Counted from the stretch's first letter, positions 28,908-40,505 are shown. The stretch: DNA of 64,000 bases from Chamaecyparis obtusa (GCA_027943335.1 BSBK01000526.1:361001-425000), one strand, 5' to 3'. Notes: a model not told the origin generated them from the letters alone. Numbers and translations are program-made.

Positions 28908-30318
28908 TGATGTAGACAATCCCACAATCCCCAAATTTGAATCCACAAACCTTAACTAGGAATGAATAGGACCTCTACAAGTAGGACTTCTTGGAAAAAT
29001 GATGTTTTGTTCACCCCACAACCTCCTTGCCAACTTTATGCATGAATCAACACCCTCCTGACTCTTTCTTAACAATCTCAATTTGAAAGTATAGCATTCC
29101 CCAACTTATGGCTCTAAGAACCTATCCAATTTCCTTGTAGCCCTCCTACTCAGGTAATTTGAACTTAATTCAAAATTTTTGCACACAACCCAACAATCTA
29201 AGAATAGTTTTGGACACCCTTTTCAGTGATCCTTTAAATCTGTAAAGGTTAGGATTTGATTCTAAATCTAACCCACCAAAGGATGCTCAAGTCACCTAGG
29301 GCTAATAGGGCTAATTAGGGGCTTTAAAGAAGGAAATCCTCTCAAATGGATTGATTTCCTCTCCTCAACAAATTAGGGCACTCCAAATCCAAGGTTTGGT
29401 GCTTTGATTCATTACCCATCAAAAGTTATGGGGTCGATTCTTTCTAGAAGGTAGTCACATAGAGATGCCTACCTAGGGATTCTTGTTTCTCCACCCTTCC
29501 CTGCATGGAAAATTCTCTCCTTTTTTAATATTAATGTAAATAGGCCATCCTTGAATTCCTCCAATTTTTATCAGATTCCCATTGTCAGAAGGCAAGAAAT
29601 GGCCAAAAAGCCTTGAAACCCTAAGGTCTATCCTGAATTCAGGGCAGTGGCTTTGAAGTCCTAATCACACAAAGACCAGATCAATTGAAGGATTCAAACC
29701 ACTTGAAAAATGAAGGTAAATAGCATATGAAACTTCTCCAATCAATCTCCCTTCATCCACCAACTGTACCAGGCCGTACAATTGTTTTTGCAGTCTTCAA
29801 TTTGTAGAAAATAGTGTATAATTTTATTGATTTTCAAAACTATGTTACATTACCATGCACTCACGCCTTGGTATGACCGAATTCAAACTTAAATAGACCC
29901 CTCCAAATTGTTGTAACCATCTTTGGTCAATTAGAGAGGTAATGCCATCGATGATAATAGATTTTTAAAAAGTTGCTAAAGTTGCAAAGCAACTTTTGCA
30001 AGTTTTGTGCAACTTTCAAATTTGTTGCATATCCTTAATTCGCAATGCTATCTAGGCCTTTGGTGATGACCTAAGACCTATTAGGACCTAATAAAGACCT
30101 TACACTCCTAATCTAGACTATTTCTAACATTAAACATCTCATATAGTAGTCCCCTCAATCTAAGTGTTTTAGGTTTATATGGCCACCCAAAAACACTTGA
30201 TTGAACATTAGGACTCTAATGAGGTTACATAGTCATCTAGGAACCTAAAGAAGATTTTGTGATCTCCTTAACTTATTTGTCTTCTCTGATTCAATCTTTT
30301 GAGGGTGCTCCTACACCA
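28908..30318 (-). repeat. 3' LTR of the gypsy element at 28908-40306
   Basis: This 1411 bp repeat matches 38861-40306 along its full length with scattered substitutions and small indels. A TATA-like TCTATTTAAG lies on the minus strand at about 29888-29897. Around 29965-30030 the AGTTGC/GCAACT motifs are repeated in both orientations and could fold. Confidence 0.92.
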
Positions 30319-30419
30319 TACTCCTAGGGTGAATGATTCTCAAGTCCTCTTGAGACTAGTTCCTCAAGACTTGTGCCAAGTCTCTTCATCTCTACCTCAT
30401 CCATCCACATAGATTCTTC

Positions 30420-30797
30420 TTCTGGATATCCTTCCCACTAAACCAAATACTTCTTGTAGACATTCTTCCTTGTCTATTTGACAATCTTGGTGTCAAGTAT
30501 CTTGTCTCATTTCCTTGGCTTATGGTGTGGAAGTTATGTTAGGTCTTGTTGGAGCTCTTCATCTTGAATGCTTGCAGGCACATCCAATGGGCCTTTGTAT
30601 GGGGTTAAGTCAAAAATGTTGAAGATAGGTGAGTTCCCCAAATCTGTAGGTAAAGCAACCTCATAGGCATTCAATCCCAATTTCTTGATGACTTCACAAG
30701 GACCAACTTTCCTCATCATCAACTTCATGTGTTTACCTTTTGGTAACCTCTCTTTCTTGAGGTATACCCACACCAAATCTCCAATCTGAAACTGCAA
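30420..30797 (-). pseudogene. Gypsy integrase C-terminus and chromodomain
   Basis: 30797-30534 encodes the integrase C-terminal barrel region (QIGDLVWVYLKKERLPKGKH, then KVGPCEVIKKLGLNAYEVAL). It is followed on the minus strand at about 30500-30420 by a chromodomain-like stretch with KKYLV, W and GYPEEESMW. In chromoviruses this module binds modified histones and steers integration. The parts are in different frames from the upstream integrase (31672-31175), and stops interrupt them. Confidence 0.8.
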
Positions 30798-30829
30798 GTC
30801 TCTTCTCTTTTTGTCTGCATTTTCTTTTT

Positions 30830-31710
30830 ACTTCATTTCACTTCTTTGCAGTGCTAGTTTGACTCGTTCATGCATCTCTTGGATGTTAGTTGAAAATTCT
30901 TCACCATGGGCACTCACATGACCTCCTTGAGGAAGATCCCTTAACTCAAGAATACCTCTTGGATTCTGCCCATAAACAACTTGGAAAGGACTTTTACCTG
31001 TACTCCTATTGATGGAGTCATTGAATGCAAATTCTGCTTGGGTAAGAACATTGTCCCATTTTTCTCCATACTACTTGGTTAGGCATCTCAATAGGTTTCC
31101 CAATGACCTATTGACAACCTCAATTTGCCCATCGATTTGGGGATGATAGCCAGAACTGAAATGAAGATTTGTCCCTAACTTTTTCCACAAGGTCCTATAA
31201 ATCTTACATCTCTGTCAGAGATTATTGTCTGGGGTAGACCATGGATTCTAATAATCTCCTTGAAGAATAGGTTGGCTGCATAATTTGCATCACTTGTGCT
31301 CTTACAAGGGATGAAATGGGCCATTTTGCTAAACCTATCCACTACAACATAGATGTTGTCAAACCCTCTTTGTGTCCTTGGCAGACCCGTGACAAAGTCC
31401 ATGCTATAACTCTCCCAAGGTCTAGTGGGAATGGGAAATGGTTGGTATAGCCCTATATTGGTTGAAGTACCCTTGGCCTTCTGACATATGGTACAAGACT
31501 CTAAAAACTTCCTTACCTCAGTGGGAATCTTGGGCCAATGATAGAACCTCCTAACTTGCTCCAAGGTCTTATTCATGCCAAAGTGTCCTCCCATGCTTCC
31601 TGCATGCTTCTCTTTGATTATGTTCTCTCTCATAGAACACTTTGGGATACACAACTGATGTCCCTTAAACAAGAGTCCATCCTAAATCAGGAAGTCTACA
31701 TATTGGTTGT
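30830..31710 (-). pseudogene. Gypsy integrase core, degenerate
   Basis: The zinc-binding HHCC region (KHAGSMGGHFGMNKT then CTICQKAKG) and the core ([35 protein letters not shown]) are readable at 31672-31175. The first two catalytic Asp residues are in MDFV and SDRD. Near 31190 a frameshift follows, and the glutamate region (DGQIEVVNRSLGNLLR) and the AEFAFNDSINRSTGKSPF block continue in another frame to about 30950. The N-terminal side is cut at 31711 by the nested element; the rest of the frame resumes at 35590. Confidence 0.85.
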
Positions 31711-31715
31711 GATAT

Positions 31716-32653
31716 TGATGCAAGGGCATCTAAGGTTAAGGCATGGACATTCTGTGTCCTCAGTAAACTGGATGGAGTGTTTGTATTTTGGCCAACTTTT
31801 ACTCGGTTGTAGCCTTGACCGATGGTCTCGGTCATGGAAGGAAGCTTGGTCACTGAAGGAACTCGGTAGTCTCTGGCGCTTGGTGAAATTATTGCTTGTT
31901 CATGCCTGTGATGCTTGGTTGATACTGGATCTTAGTGATGCCTAGTGTGCTTGGTGATTTTACTGTCACTCAGTAGTTCTAACTTACTGACTGGAGTTCT
32001 ATGTGATTTTTTGAGCCGATCTGGTGAATTAATTATTGGTAGCCATTGTCTTGGGCCGACATGCAAAATTAAATGTTTGTATACATTTGTAAGCCGGCTT
32101 GTATGGCATTTAATTATTTGTTTTGGGGTTTCATCCAACCGACTTGTGGCTAATGATTAGTATTTAAGGAGAGCTTGGGTAGATGTTTAGGGATAGATGT
32201 GGGGAGATCAGAACTGGGAAGACTTAACAGATCTAGAATTCAAATGTGAATCTTGACAGTGAAGTTGTGGAAAAGTTCTTGATGTTCTTGTTGATCAGAA
32301 TGTAATCTAATAGTCATTGTGGTAGAGCTAGGGGTTTGCATACTTGGGAACAAGGAGATTGCTTGGAGGCTTGCGAGCTCAAGTTTAGATCTACCTTAGG
32401 GTTTCCATCATCTTTTGATTGTCTTCAAAGCTGGACTATTTGAGATTATCTTAGATCTGGTTGTGGATCTTGCAGAATTGTTTTTGTGATTGTAATTGGC
32501 CCTAACCCATAAGGCCTTACAACCATGCATGTTAATGAAAATCAATGTTAAAAAATTACCTTGGGTTGTATTGTTGAGTAATCCACTATGTAATTCTATT
32601 GGCTACAAGGTTTGGACTATCCTTCATTGGATCCACCATCCTTGATTGCATAA
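31716..32653 (+). repeat. 5' LTR of the nested gag-only element
   Basis: It starts TGATGCAAGGGC and ends TTGCATAA, which fits a TGATGCAA/TTGCATCA inverted terminus with one change. A TATA-like TATTTAAG at 32161-32168 is followed by a CTTGGGTAGATG stretch, likely the start of the transcript. It matches 34664-35584 closely. Confidence 0.9.
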
Positions 32654-32654
32654 G

Positions 32655-32669
32655 GTGGTATCAGAGTGA
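32655..32669 (+). other. Primer-binding site (initiator tRNA-Met)
   Basis: GTGGTATCAGAGTGA directly after the 5' LTR contains TGGTATCAGAG, the complement of the plant initiator tRNA-Met 3' end. Confidence 0.85.
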
Positions 32670-32927
32670 AGTTTTGTTCCTATTGGAGAGAAATTTTGAT
32701 CTTGTTGAAGTAGAAGCTTGACCAAGCAAGGCTGATCTTGCGAAGTTGATCTTGTTGGAGAAAAGATTGTGCACAATCTAGATTGCAGATCTGAAGCACT
32801 AAACTTGTAAAATTATGCCCTAGTTGTTTGCAAGATTGCAGGTTGAGATTTGACTTGTTACAACTTAGAAATTGTCACAAGGTGATCGGTGAGGTTTTGT
32901 TGCAGAGGGTTTCTCTTATCTTTAAGG

Positions 32928-34340
32928 ATGCCTCTGAGAAGATTGGACCCTAGAGTTATTTTAGATCTTTGTGATACTATTGAATCCAAGATCACAGAGA
33001 AGGTGAAATTAGATTTCAGATCTGAGATGGAATTGATGAAGAATGACATGGTCACCAAGATCATGAGAACTGTTGCTGGTATACCTCGGAATGTTGGTAC
33101 TGAGATGGCTATGAAGAAGCTGCTGAAGAATTTGAAACTATTGGATCTAGTGGTGATGACTGGAGGAACAGATTTGGTAAAGATAGGACTGCTCGGTTAC
33201 CTAGACCTGCTGCTTGGTTTAGTAATTACCGAATGGAAGTTTCTAATTTCTCTATTACTTTGAAACCTGACAATCTGATTGATTGCATTGGTAAACTTGA
33301 AGATTTCTTTGAGCTGGAAGAAATTGAAGATCCTCTTCGGGTGAGATTAGCATATACAAAGTTGAAAGGACATGCTGCTCTTTGGTGGAAAGAACTACAA
33401 AGAGACCGCAAAGATGAAGGTGAAATGAAGATCAATCGGTGGAGATTGATGGTGACTAAGTTGAAAGCTAAGTTCATACCAACTGACTATGAGCTTGAAT
33501 TGTTTAAGTTGTAGAATCTAAAATAGAATGATTTGTCTACTGAAGATTATACCAAGGAGTTCTACAAACTTACTATTTGGTCTGGACACTGAGAGCTTGG
33601 TAAGGAAAAGGTAGCTCGATATGTGAATGGTCTAAGATTCAATATTTAGGATGAACTTGGTATGTTGAAGATTGATTCTGTTGAAGATGCTTATCAATAT
33701 GCTCTAAAGGCAGAAGATAAGTTGAAGAGGAAATAGCCTAGTAACTCCTGAGGGAAAGAAAAGATTGATCACTCGATGAAGGATAAGCCAACTGATACAG
33801 AAGATGAACAGAAACCTATGGAACCAAAGAAGATGATAGGTAGAGTTATCTTTAAGGGTACTAGCTATAATTGTGGAGAGGAAGGACACCATTCTTTTGA
33901 ATGTATACAAAAGAAGGTTGACTGACAAACTACTATGATGAATGAGAACATTCAAAATGAACATGAATTAGAGAACTTGTTGCTTTGGCAAACATTGCTC
34001 TGTACAAAGGATGAACCTTGGCAGAGAAGTAATTTCTTTAGGACCCAATGCAATATTGAAGGAAAACTATGTAATGTTATTGTTGATAGTGGTAGCACTG
34101 ATAACCTTGTTGCTGAGGACCTAGTTTAGAAACTTGGTTTGAGTATAATGAAACATCCTTGTCCTTATAGGCTTGGCTAGTTGCAAGATGTGCATGCTTT
34201 GGAAGTTAGAGAACAATTCTTCATTGATGTTTAGATTGGCCAGTACAAGGATCTTGTGCTTTGTGATATTGTGAAAATGAATAGTTGTGATATACTGCTC
34301 GATAGACCTTGGCAATATGATTGTAGAGCTGTTTAAGACT
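32928..34340 (+). pseudogene. gag-protease polyprotein of the nested element
   Basis: The ATG at 32928 opens a frame (MPLRRLDPRVILDLCD) up to a frameshift near 33110. The rest is in the next frame: the retrotransposon gag core (LEDFFELEEIEDPLRVRLAY, KGHAALWWKELQRD) at 33233-33514, a zinc knuckle at 33863-33902 (YNCGEEGHHSFEC, whose first Cys is replaced by Ser), and an aspartic protease (NVIVDSGSTDNLV, then ILLDRPWQYD) ending near 34320. Several stops follow position 33512. The gag would form virus-like particles and the protease would cut the polyprotein. No polymerase domain follows. Confidence 0.85.
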
Positions 34341-34663
34341 ATGTAAGAAATGTGTTTACTGTTGAAAAGAATGACATGAAGTTTTCAATGATGCCTTTGA
34401 TGGATACAACACTCAGTAGGAGAAGCCTGAGTATTGGTAACTGAGTTGAGATTGTGGATCCAAAGAAAATGAATTATCAGTATGGAGAACTGACCTATAC
34501 ATTTTCAAGAAAAGACTTGAAGAGACAGAGGAAGTTGAAGTGGAAGACTTTGCAAGTAGAAAAGGTGGAGGACTTGTATGTGAAGAACTAGTTCAGGATT
34601 TATGTGTTGAATCCTGGAAGATGTTCTTCTCACATATGAACATCTTTTGGAACCTAGGATGTC

Positions 34664-35584
34664 TAATGCAAGGGCATCCAAGGTTAAGGCAGGGGCATTC
34701 TATGTCCTCGGTAAACTGCATGGAGTGTTTTTATTTTGGCTAGTTTTTACTCAGTTACAGCCTTGATCGACGGTCTTGGTCATGGAAGGAAGCTCGGTCA
34801 CTGAAGGAACTCGATAGTCTCTGGTGCTTGGTGAAATTATTTCTTAGTCATGCCTATGATGCTCAGTGATGTCTGGCGTGCTTGGTGATTTTACTATCCC
34901 TCGGTAGTTCTGACTTACTGATTGGAGTTATGTGTGATTTTTTGAGCCAACTTGGTGAATTAATTGTTGGTAGCCATTGTCTTGGGCCAACATGCAGAAT
35001 TAAATGTTTGTATACATTTGTAAGCCAACTTGTATGGCATTTAATTATTTGTTTTGGGGTTTCATCCAGCTGACTTGTGGCTGATGATTAGTATTTAAGG
35101 AGGGCTTGGGTAGATGTTTAGTGATAGATTTGGGGAGATCAAAACTAGGAAGACTTAGTAGATCTAGAATTTAGATGTGAATCTTGACAGTGAAGTTGTG
35201 GAAAACTTCTTAATGTCCTTGCTAATCAGATTGTAATCTGATAGTCATTGTGGCAGAGCTAGGGGTTTGCATACTTGGCAACAAGGAGATTGCTTGGAGG
35301 CTTGCAAGCTCAAGTTTAGATCTGCCTTATGGTTTCCATCAGCTTCTCATTGTCTTCAGAGCTAGACTAGCTGAGATTGTCTTAGATCTGGTTGTGGATC
35401 TTGTAGAATTGTTTTTCTAATTGTAATTGGCCCTAACCCAGAAGGCCTTACAGTTGGGAATGTTAATGAAAATTAGTGTTAAACAATTACCTTGGGTTGC
35501 ATTATTGATTAATCCACTGTGTAATTCTATTAGCTGCAAGGTTTGGATTGTCCTTCATTGGATCCACCATCCTTGACTACATAA
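34664..35584 (+). repeat. 3' LTR of the nested gag-only element
   Basis: It begins TAATGCAAGGGC, where the first bases have mutated from TGATGCAA, and ends CTACATAA. The TATA-like TATTTAAG is at 35092-35099. Differences from the 5' LTR are scattered along the whole length. Confidence 0.9.
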
Positions 35585-35589
35585 GATAT

Positions 35590-37310
35590 GCCTCTGAAAA
35601 ATCATAGAAAATTTTATAGATGTCTTTGAAATCTTCATTAGACAGGTACATGTCCTTCAAAGACTCAATACCCACACTCTGGAGCCTGATTTCTTGCACT
35701 GTCATGGTCCTTCTGCTGAGAGTATCTACCACCTTGTTGGCAACTCCCTTCTTATGTTTTATGGAGAAGGTGAAGCCTTGAATGGATTCAACCCATTTTA
35801 TATGTTTGTGGCCCAAATTTTCTTGGCTATTTAGAAAACTCAAAGCTATTATCTGTCCAGACCACAAACTCTTTTGGCAGGAGATAGTGTCTCCATTTTT
35901 TCAGTGCTTGGACTAGTGCATATAGTTCCAAGTCATAAGAGTACTTCCTCTTAGCATCATTCAATTTTTCATAGAAAAAGGCTATTGGCCTTCCTTCCTA
36001 GCTTAGTACTACTCCCACTATAGTGTTAGAAGCATCACATTCTATGGTGAAAACCTTTTGAAAATTAGGAAATGCTAAGACTGGTCTGTCAGATACCTTT
36101 TGCTTCAGATGCTGAAAAGGGTCTTATGCTTCCTTATTCCATAAAAACTTGTGCTTTTTTCCTCCTTTGATAGTCTCCATCATTGGAGCACACAACTGGC
36201 TAAAGTTCCTGATGAACTTTCTATAGAATGATGCAAGGCCATGAAATCTCCTCACCTTTGTCATTGTCCTCGGAGAAGGCCAAGATAGAATAGCCTCTAT
36301 CTTATTAGGATCCATCTTTATGTTTCTTCCTGCAACCATAAATCCTAAATACACAAGCTCTTCCTGCATAAAAATACATTTCTCCAAGTTTATGAAAACT
36401 TTTTCCTCTTGTAATCTTTTGAGGACTAGATCTAGATTCCTTAGATGGTCTTCTTTTGTTTTACTGAAAATAAGAATGTCATCTAGATACACAATGACAA
36501 ATTTTCCCAAGAATGATTTGAGCACTTCATTCATGAGTCTCATGAATGTGCTAGGGGCATTAGATAACCCAAAGGGCATCACCCTCCATTCATACAAGCC
36601 TTCATTGGTTTTGAATGTTGTTTTACACTCATCACTAGTCCTAATTCTGATTTAGTGGTATCCAATCTTCAAGTACACCTTAGAAAAATACCTTGCACCC
36701 CCTAAATGATCCACTAGGTCTTCAATTCTAGGCATGGGAAACCTATATCTTATGGTGATCCTATTGATGGCTCTAGAGTCAGTGCATAACATCCATGTGC
36801 CTTCTTTCTTTGGGGCTAGAAGGGTAGGTACTGCTCAAGGGCTTAAGCTTTTGGTAATCAACCCTTTGTATAGAAGTTCTTGTATCTTCCTAGCCATTTC
36901 TTTGTTTTGTTTAGGGGTTAGCTCATATGGTACTTTGTTAGGCAAGGTGGCTCCAAGGATAAGGTCAATGTGATGGCTTATCTCTATGATGGGAGGCAAC
37001 TCACTAGGTAACTCTTTTGACAAAATGTCTTTATACTAATCAAGCAGATCAGTCACTTCCTTAGGACTAGTTTTCTTCAAGGTCTCTGCCTTGACTTCCT
37101 TTCCCTTCTTCCTATCATTGTTAGGAAAAACAACAAGAGCATAACAAGGATTTCCTTCCACCTTAATAGTTTTTATAAACTCCTTTTCACCTACAAATAG
37201 AAATTTGGAATCATTTTCAACATGATCAGAATGGGGCAAGAATGTTACCTTCTCACCTTTGTGCATGATTGAGTAAGTGTTCAGTCTCCCATCATTATTT
37301 TCTTCCACAT
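35590..37310 (-). pseudogene. Gypsy reverse transcriptase and RNase H
   Basis: From 37308 the frame runs through the protease-RT linker (HKGEKVTFLP), the RT start (LTPKQNKEMARKIQELL, 37023-36835), motif A, and the palm at 36597-36124 ([15 protein letters not shown], then [15 protein letters not shown]). The YLDD pair is intact, but the motif A catalytic Asp is replaced: the codon at 36675-36673 reads Tyr in [11 protein letters not shown]. RNase H follows in another frame, with 35867-35590 giving IKHKKGVANKVVDTLSRR. The frame ends at the nested insertion. Stops also interrupt it, for example near 36654 and 36835. The enzyme would copy element RNA into DNA and remove the RNA strand. Confidence 0.88.
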
Positions 37311-37740
37311 CATACTACCATGGCCTCCCAAGGAGAAAATGGCAAGCATCCATTGGGACTATATCATAGAGTACCTTGTCTTTGTATTTCCCAAGTTGGA
37401 ACTCCACCCAAGCCTATTCTTCAATGACATTTTGTTAGCTCTGAGTAAGCCAAGACACTTTGTAAGGGGTGGAGTGTGGGACTCTTCTTAGTTTCAACTT
37501 CTCTACTACTTCAATAGAGATTAGATTGTTAGTAGAACCACTATCAATAACCAACTTACATACCTTGCCTCCAATTTTGCAAGAGGATCTGAATAGATTC
37601 TTCCTTTGGGGTGGCTCTTGGGTGGGTGGTGTCTTCGGCAAGGTTCTCCTAAGCATCAAGTTCTCTCCCTCCTCAGTTAGTACAAAGGATCCTTGGCCAT
37701 TGTTTCCTTGATCCTCTTCTTCCATGACAAGGTTAGCTCT
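37311..37740 (-). pseudogene. Gypsy aspartic protease
   Basis: 37725-37435 contains the retroviral-type protease motif KLVIDSGSTNNLIS, with the catalytic Asp kept, preceded by the linker NLMLRRTLPKTPPTQEPP. The downstream LLGRPW motif lies at about 37330 and is followed by a stop at 37317-37315, where the family has a Gln. It shares its frame with gag upstream and RT downstream, as expected for a fused gag-pol. Confidence 0.85.
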
Positions 37741-38814
37741 CCTTTACCCCTACTTGTTCTTCTTTTGAGGGCACTTAGATGCTAAATGTCCCATTTGATG
37801 GCACCTATAGTATTTCACACCTTCTAGGCCTCTTCCTCCATTTCTTCCTCTAGAACTATTCCCTCTTCCTCTAAAGGTATCCCTAGGACTTTTGTCCCCT
37901 CTTTGGTTACCTTGTCTTGAATCCCCAAACTCCTTGGAGTTATGTCTATCTTCATTATGTTGACTTCTACCTTAAAAACCTCTGCTATTGTTTGCACCTC
38001 TACTTTTATTTGACCAGTCTTGTTTCCTTCTCATCTTCTCCTCTGCCTTTAATGCCAAATGATAGCATTGGTTGATAGTAGTTATGGTACTCATGCTTAA
38101 TTCATCTTGAATAGACACCTTCAAGCCTTGCATATATCTAGCAAGTTTCACACTCTCAGGCTCTGCCAATTTGGATTTCATCCCAAGCATCCTGAATTCC
38201 TCAGTGTATGTTGAGACATCTTGGTCTCTCTATATCAAACCCATCCTCTTCTTATGAAGTTTGAATTCATAATCTATAGGGATATATTCTTCCCTCAACA
38301 GACCCACCATATTCTTCCAAGTGGTGACCGACCTCTTTCCTTCCTTCACTCTTTCATCTTGAGTGAAATTCCACCATGTGAGGACAAACCCCTGCAACTT
38401 TGACTTGGCTAATTTCACCTTTTAGTTTTTAGAGATGTCCTCACAGTCAAAAAAACTAGAGAGATCATCAATCCAATCCAAGGCAACATCAGGGTCTAGT
38501 TTCCCATTATAGACAGGCAGGTCCAATCTTGCATTCATGGTTCTTCTCTCCATGTACTTCAATGTCTTCAGGAGCATCCTTTGATCAGCAAGCACTTGTT
38601 CTTCCTCCTGCTCAAGGGGTTCTTCTTCACTCCCCACTGCATCCTCATCAAATTTTCCAATGCTTTCCTTATCCATTTTCTTAGACAACGTCTTCATATC
38701 CTTTGTCATCTTCTCCAATTGGGCCTCATATCTTGCCTTTTGCTCTCTAAAAAGTTTTTCCAATTCTACATTAGTTACTCTTCTTGGAACTTCTTTGTCA
38801 CTATTCTTTGACAT
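37741..38814 (-). pseudogene. Gypsy gag
   Basis: The ATG at 38814 starts MSKNSDKEVPRRVTNVELEK, a charged coiled-coil segment (38814-38560), followed by the gag core: LDLPVYNGKLDPDVALDWID (about 38520), then LQGFVLTWWNFTQDERVK and WKNMVGLLREEYIPIDYEF (38418-38230), and YMQGLKVSIQDELSM with LALKAEEKMRR (38190-37972). A zinc knuckle near 37820-37780 reads YYRCHQMGHLASKCP; the expected first Cys is a Tyr. Stops at about 38424, 38227 and 37969 break the single frame. Gag packages the element RNA. Confidence 0.88.
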
Positions 38815-38845
38815 GGTTTATTCTTTCCTCCTAAGGATCTTTAGG

Positions 38846-38859
38846 AGCTCAGACACCAA
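38846..38859 (-). other. Degenerate primer-binding site of the gypsy element
   Basis: On the minus strand, TTGGTGTCTGAGCT follows the end of the 5' LTR after two or three bases. It resembles the initiator tRNA-Met complement TGGTATCAGAGC with a few changes. Confidence 0.65.
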
Positions 38860-38860
38860 T

Positions 38861-40306
38861 TGATGTAGACAATCCCACAATCCCCAAATTTGAATCCACA
38901 AACCTTAACTAGGAATGAATAGGACCTCTACAAGTAGGACTTCTTGGAAAAATGATGTTTTGTTCACCCCAAAACATCCTTTCCAACTTGATGCATGAAT
39001 CAACACCCTCCTAAATCCTTCTTAACAATCTCAATTCGAAAGTATAGCATTCGCCAACTTATGGCTATAGGAACCTAGCCAATTTCCTTGTAGCCCTCCT
39101 ACTCGGGTAATTTGAACTTAATTCAAAATTTTCCCACACAACCCAACAATATAAGAATTTTTTTGGATGCCCTTTTTAGTGATCCTTAAAATATTTAAAG
39201 GTTAGTATTTTATTCTAAAGCTAACCCACCAAAGGATGCTCAAGTCACCTAGGGCTAATAGGGCTAATTAGGGGCTTTAAAGAAGGAACTCCTCTCAGAT
39301 GGATTTATTTCCTCTCCTCAAAAATTTTAGACTCTTAATATAGATCAAGAAACTCCAAATCCAAGTTTTGGTTCTTTGATTCATTACCCATCAAAAGTTA
39401 TGGGGTCGATTGCAGCCTTTCTAGAAGGTAGTCACATAGAGATGCCTCCCTAGGGCTTCCTATTTCTCCACCCTTCCCTACATGGAAAATTATCTCCTTT
39501 TGTAATATTAATTTACATATGCCATCCTTTCATTCCTCCAAGTTTTATTATATTCCCATGGTCGGAAGGCAAGAAATGGCCAAAAACCCTTGAAACCCTA
39601 AGGTCTATCCTGAATTCAGGGTAGTGGCTTTGAAGTTATAATCACACAAAGACCAGATCAATTGAAGGCTTCAAACCACTTGAAAAATGAAGGTAAATAC
39701 CATTTGAAACTTCTCCAATCAATTTCCCTTCATCCACCGACCATACCAGGCCATACAATTGCTACTGCAGTCTTCAATTTGCATAAAATAGGGTATAATT
39801 TTATTGATTTTCAAAACTCTGTTACATTACTATGCACTCACACCTTGGTATGACCGAATTAAAAAATAAATAGACCCCTCCCAGATATTTTAACTATCTT
39901 TGGTCAGTTAGAGAGGTAATGCCATCGTTGATAACAGATTTTTAAAAAGTTGCTAAAGTTGTAAAGCATCTTTTTAGCAACTTTTGTAAGTTTTGTGCAA
40001 CTTTCAAATTTGTTGCATATCCTTAATTCTCAATGCTATCTAGGCCTTTGGTGATGACCTAAGACCTCTTAGGACCTAATAAATACCTTACAATCCTAAT
40101 ATAGACTATTTCTAACATTAAACATCTCATATAGCAGTCCCCTCAATCTAAGTGTCTTAGGTTTATATGGCCACCCAAAAACACTTGATTGAACATTAGG
40201 ACTCTAATGAGGTTACATAGTCATATAGGAACCTAAAGAAGATTTGGTGATCTCCTTAACTTCTTTGTCTTCTCTGATTCAATCTTTTGAGGGTTCTCCT
40301 ACACCA
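38861..40306 (-). repeat. 5' LTR of the gypsy element at 28908-40306
   Basis: This 1446 bp repeat pairs with 28908-30318. It contains a short insertion (around 39325-39345) absent from the other copy. The TATA-like region at about 39861-39873 is altered relative to the other LTR. It is followed by the TTATG duplication at 40307-40311. Confidence 0.92.
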
Positions 40307-40311
40307 TTATG

Positions 40312-40491
40312 AGTTCTACTTGCAAACATTTAATATTTAATCAATTTTTTTGCAAAATACTACAAGTAGATTATAAGTTACAATGGTTCTGCAAATATAA
40401 CAAAGTTATGTGTCTATATTTTTGTTTCAACTTCACTACAAGACACCTAATGGGAATACAAATTCCTAGATTTCCCAGTGTAGAAACATGG
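40312..40491 (-). mobile_element. Right-hand piece of the older element split by the gypsy insertion
   Basis: This non-coding stretch lies between the TTATG duplication and the primer site at 40492. Together with 27953-28902 it may be the interior of one LTR element. Confidence 0.35.
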
Positions 40492-40505
40492 GCTCTGATA
40501 CCAAG
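40492..40505 (-). other. Primer-binding site (initiator tRNA-Met)
   Basis: On the minus strand this reads CTTGGTATCAGAGC, an exact TGGTATCAGAGC site, directly after an LTR end GGGCATCACA. It defines a minus-strand LTR element whose 5' LTR starts at 40506 on the plus strand. Confidence 0.85.

Larger units (their letters stand above)
31716..35584 (+). mobile_element. Nested gag-protease-only LTR retrotransposon (TR-GAG type)
   Basis: LTRs at 31716-32653 and 34664-35584 (938 and 921 bp) flank a 2.0 kb interior. A 5 bp duplication, GATAT, sits at 31711-31715 and 35585-35589. The host gypsy frame continues across the site: the RNase H end stops in YDFSEA at 35590 and integrase resumes with HNQYVDFL at about 31705, in the same phase. 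The interior has a primer site, gag, a zinc knuckle and an aspartic protease, then goes straight to the LTR with no reverse transcriptase or integrase. This matches the known class of terminal-repeat elements with a GAG domain, which depend on a partner element for copying. Confidence 0.92.
28908..40306 (-). mobile_element. Ty3/gypsy chromovirus, full length with both LTRs, interrupted
   Basis: Two long direct repeats (28908-30318 and 38861-40306) begin TGATGTAGAC and end TACACCA on the plus strand, so they run TG to CA on the minus strand. They are flanked by a 5 bp target-site duplication, TTATG, at 28903-28907 and 40307-40311. The primer site follows the 5' LTR on the minus strand, and the order gag, protease, reverse transcriptase, RNase H, integrase, chromodomain marks a Ty3/gypsy chromovirus. 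Gag through reverse transcriptase keeps one frame with scattered stops. A second element (31716-35584) is inserted between RNase H and integrase. The total is 11.4 kb, or about 7.5 kb without the insert. It is not functional: it has stops, frameshifts and a lost catalytic Asp. Confidence 0.93.

Noticed and set aside
31538..31945. 135 codon plus-strand frame over the gypsy integrase
   Set aside because: It is antisense to the integrase frame and crosses the boundary of the nested LTR at 31716.
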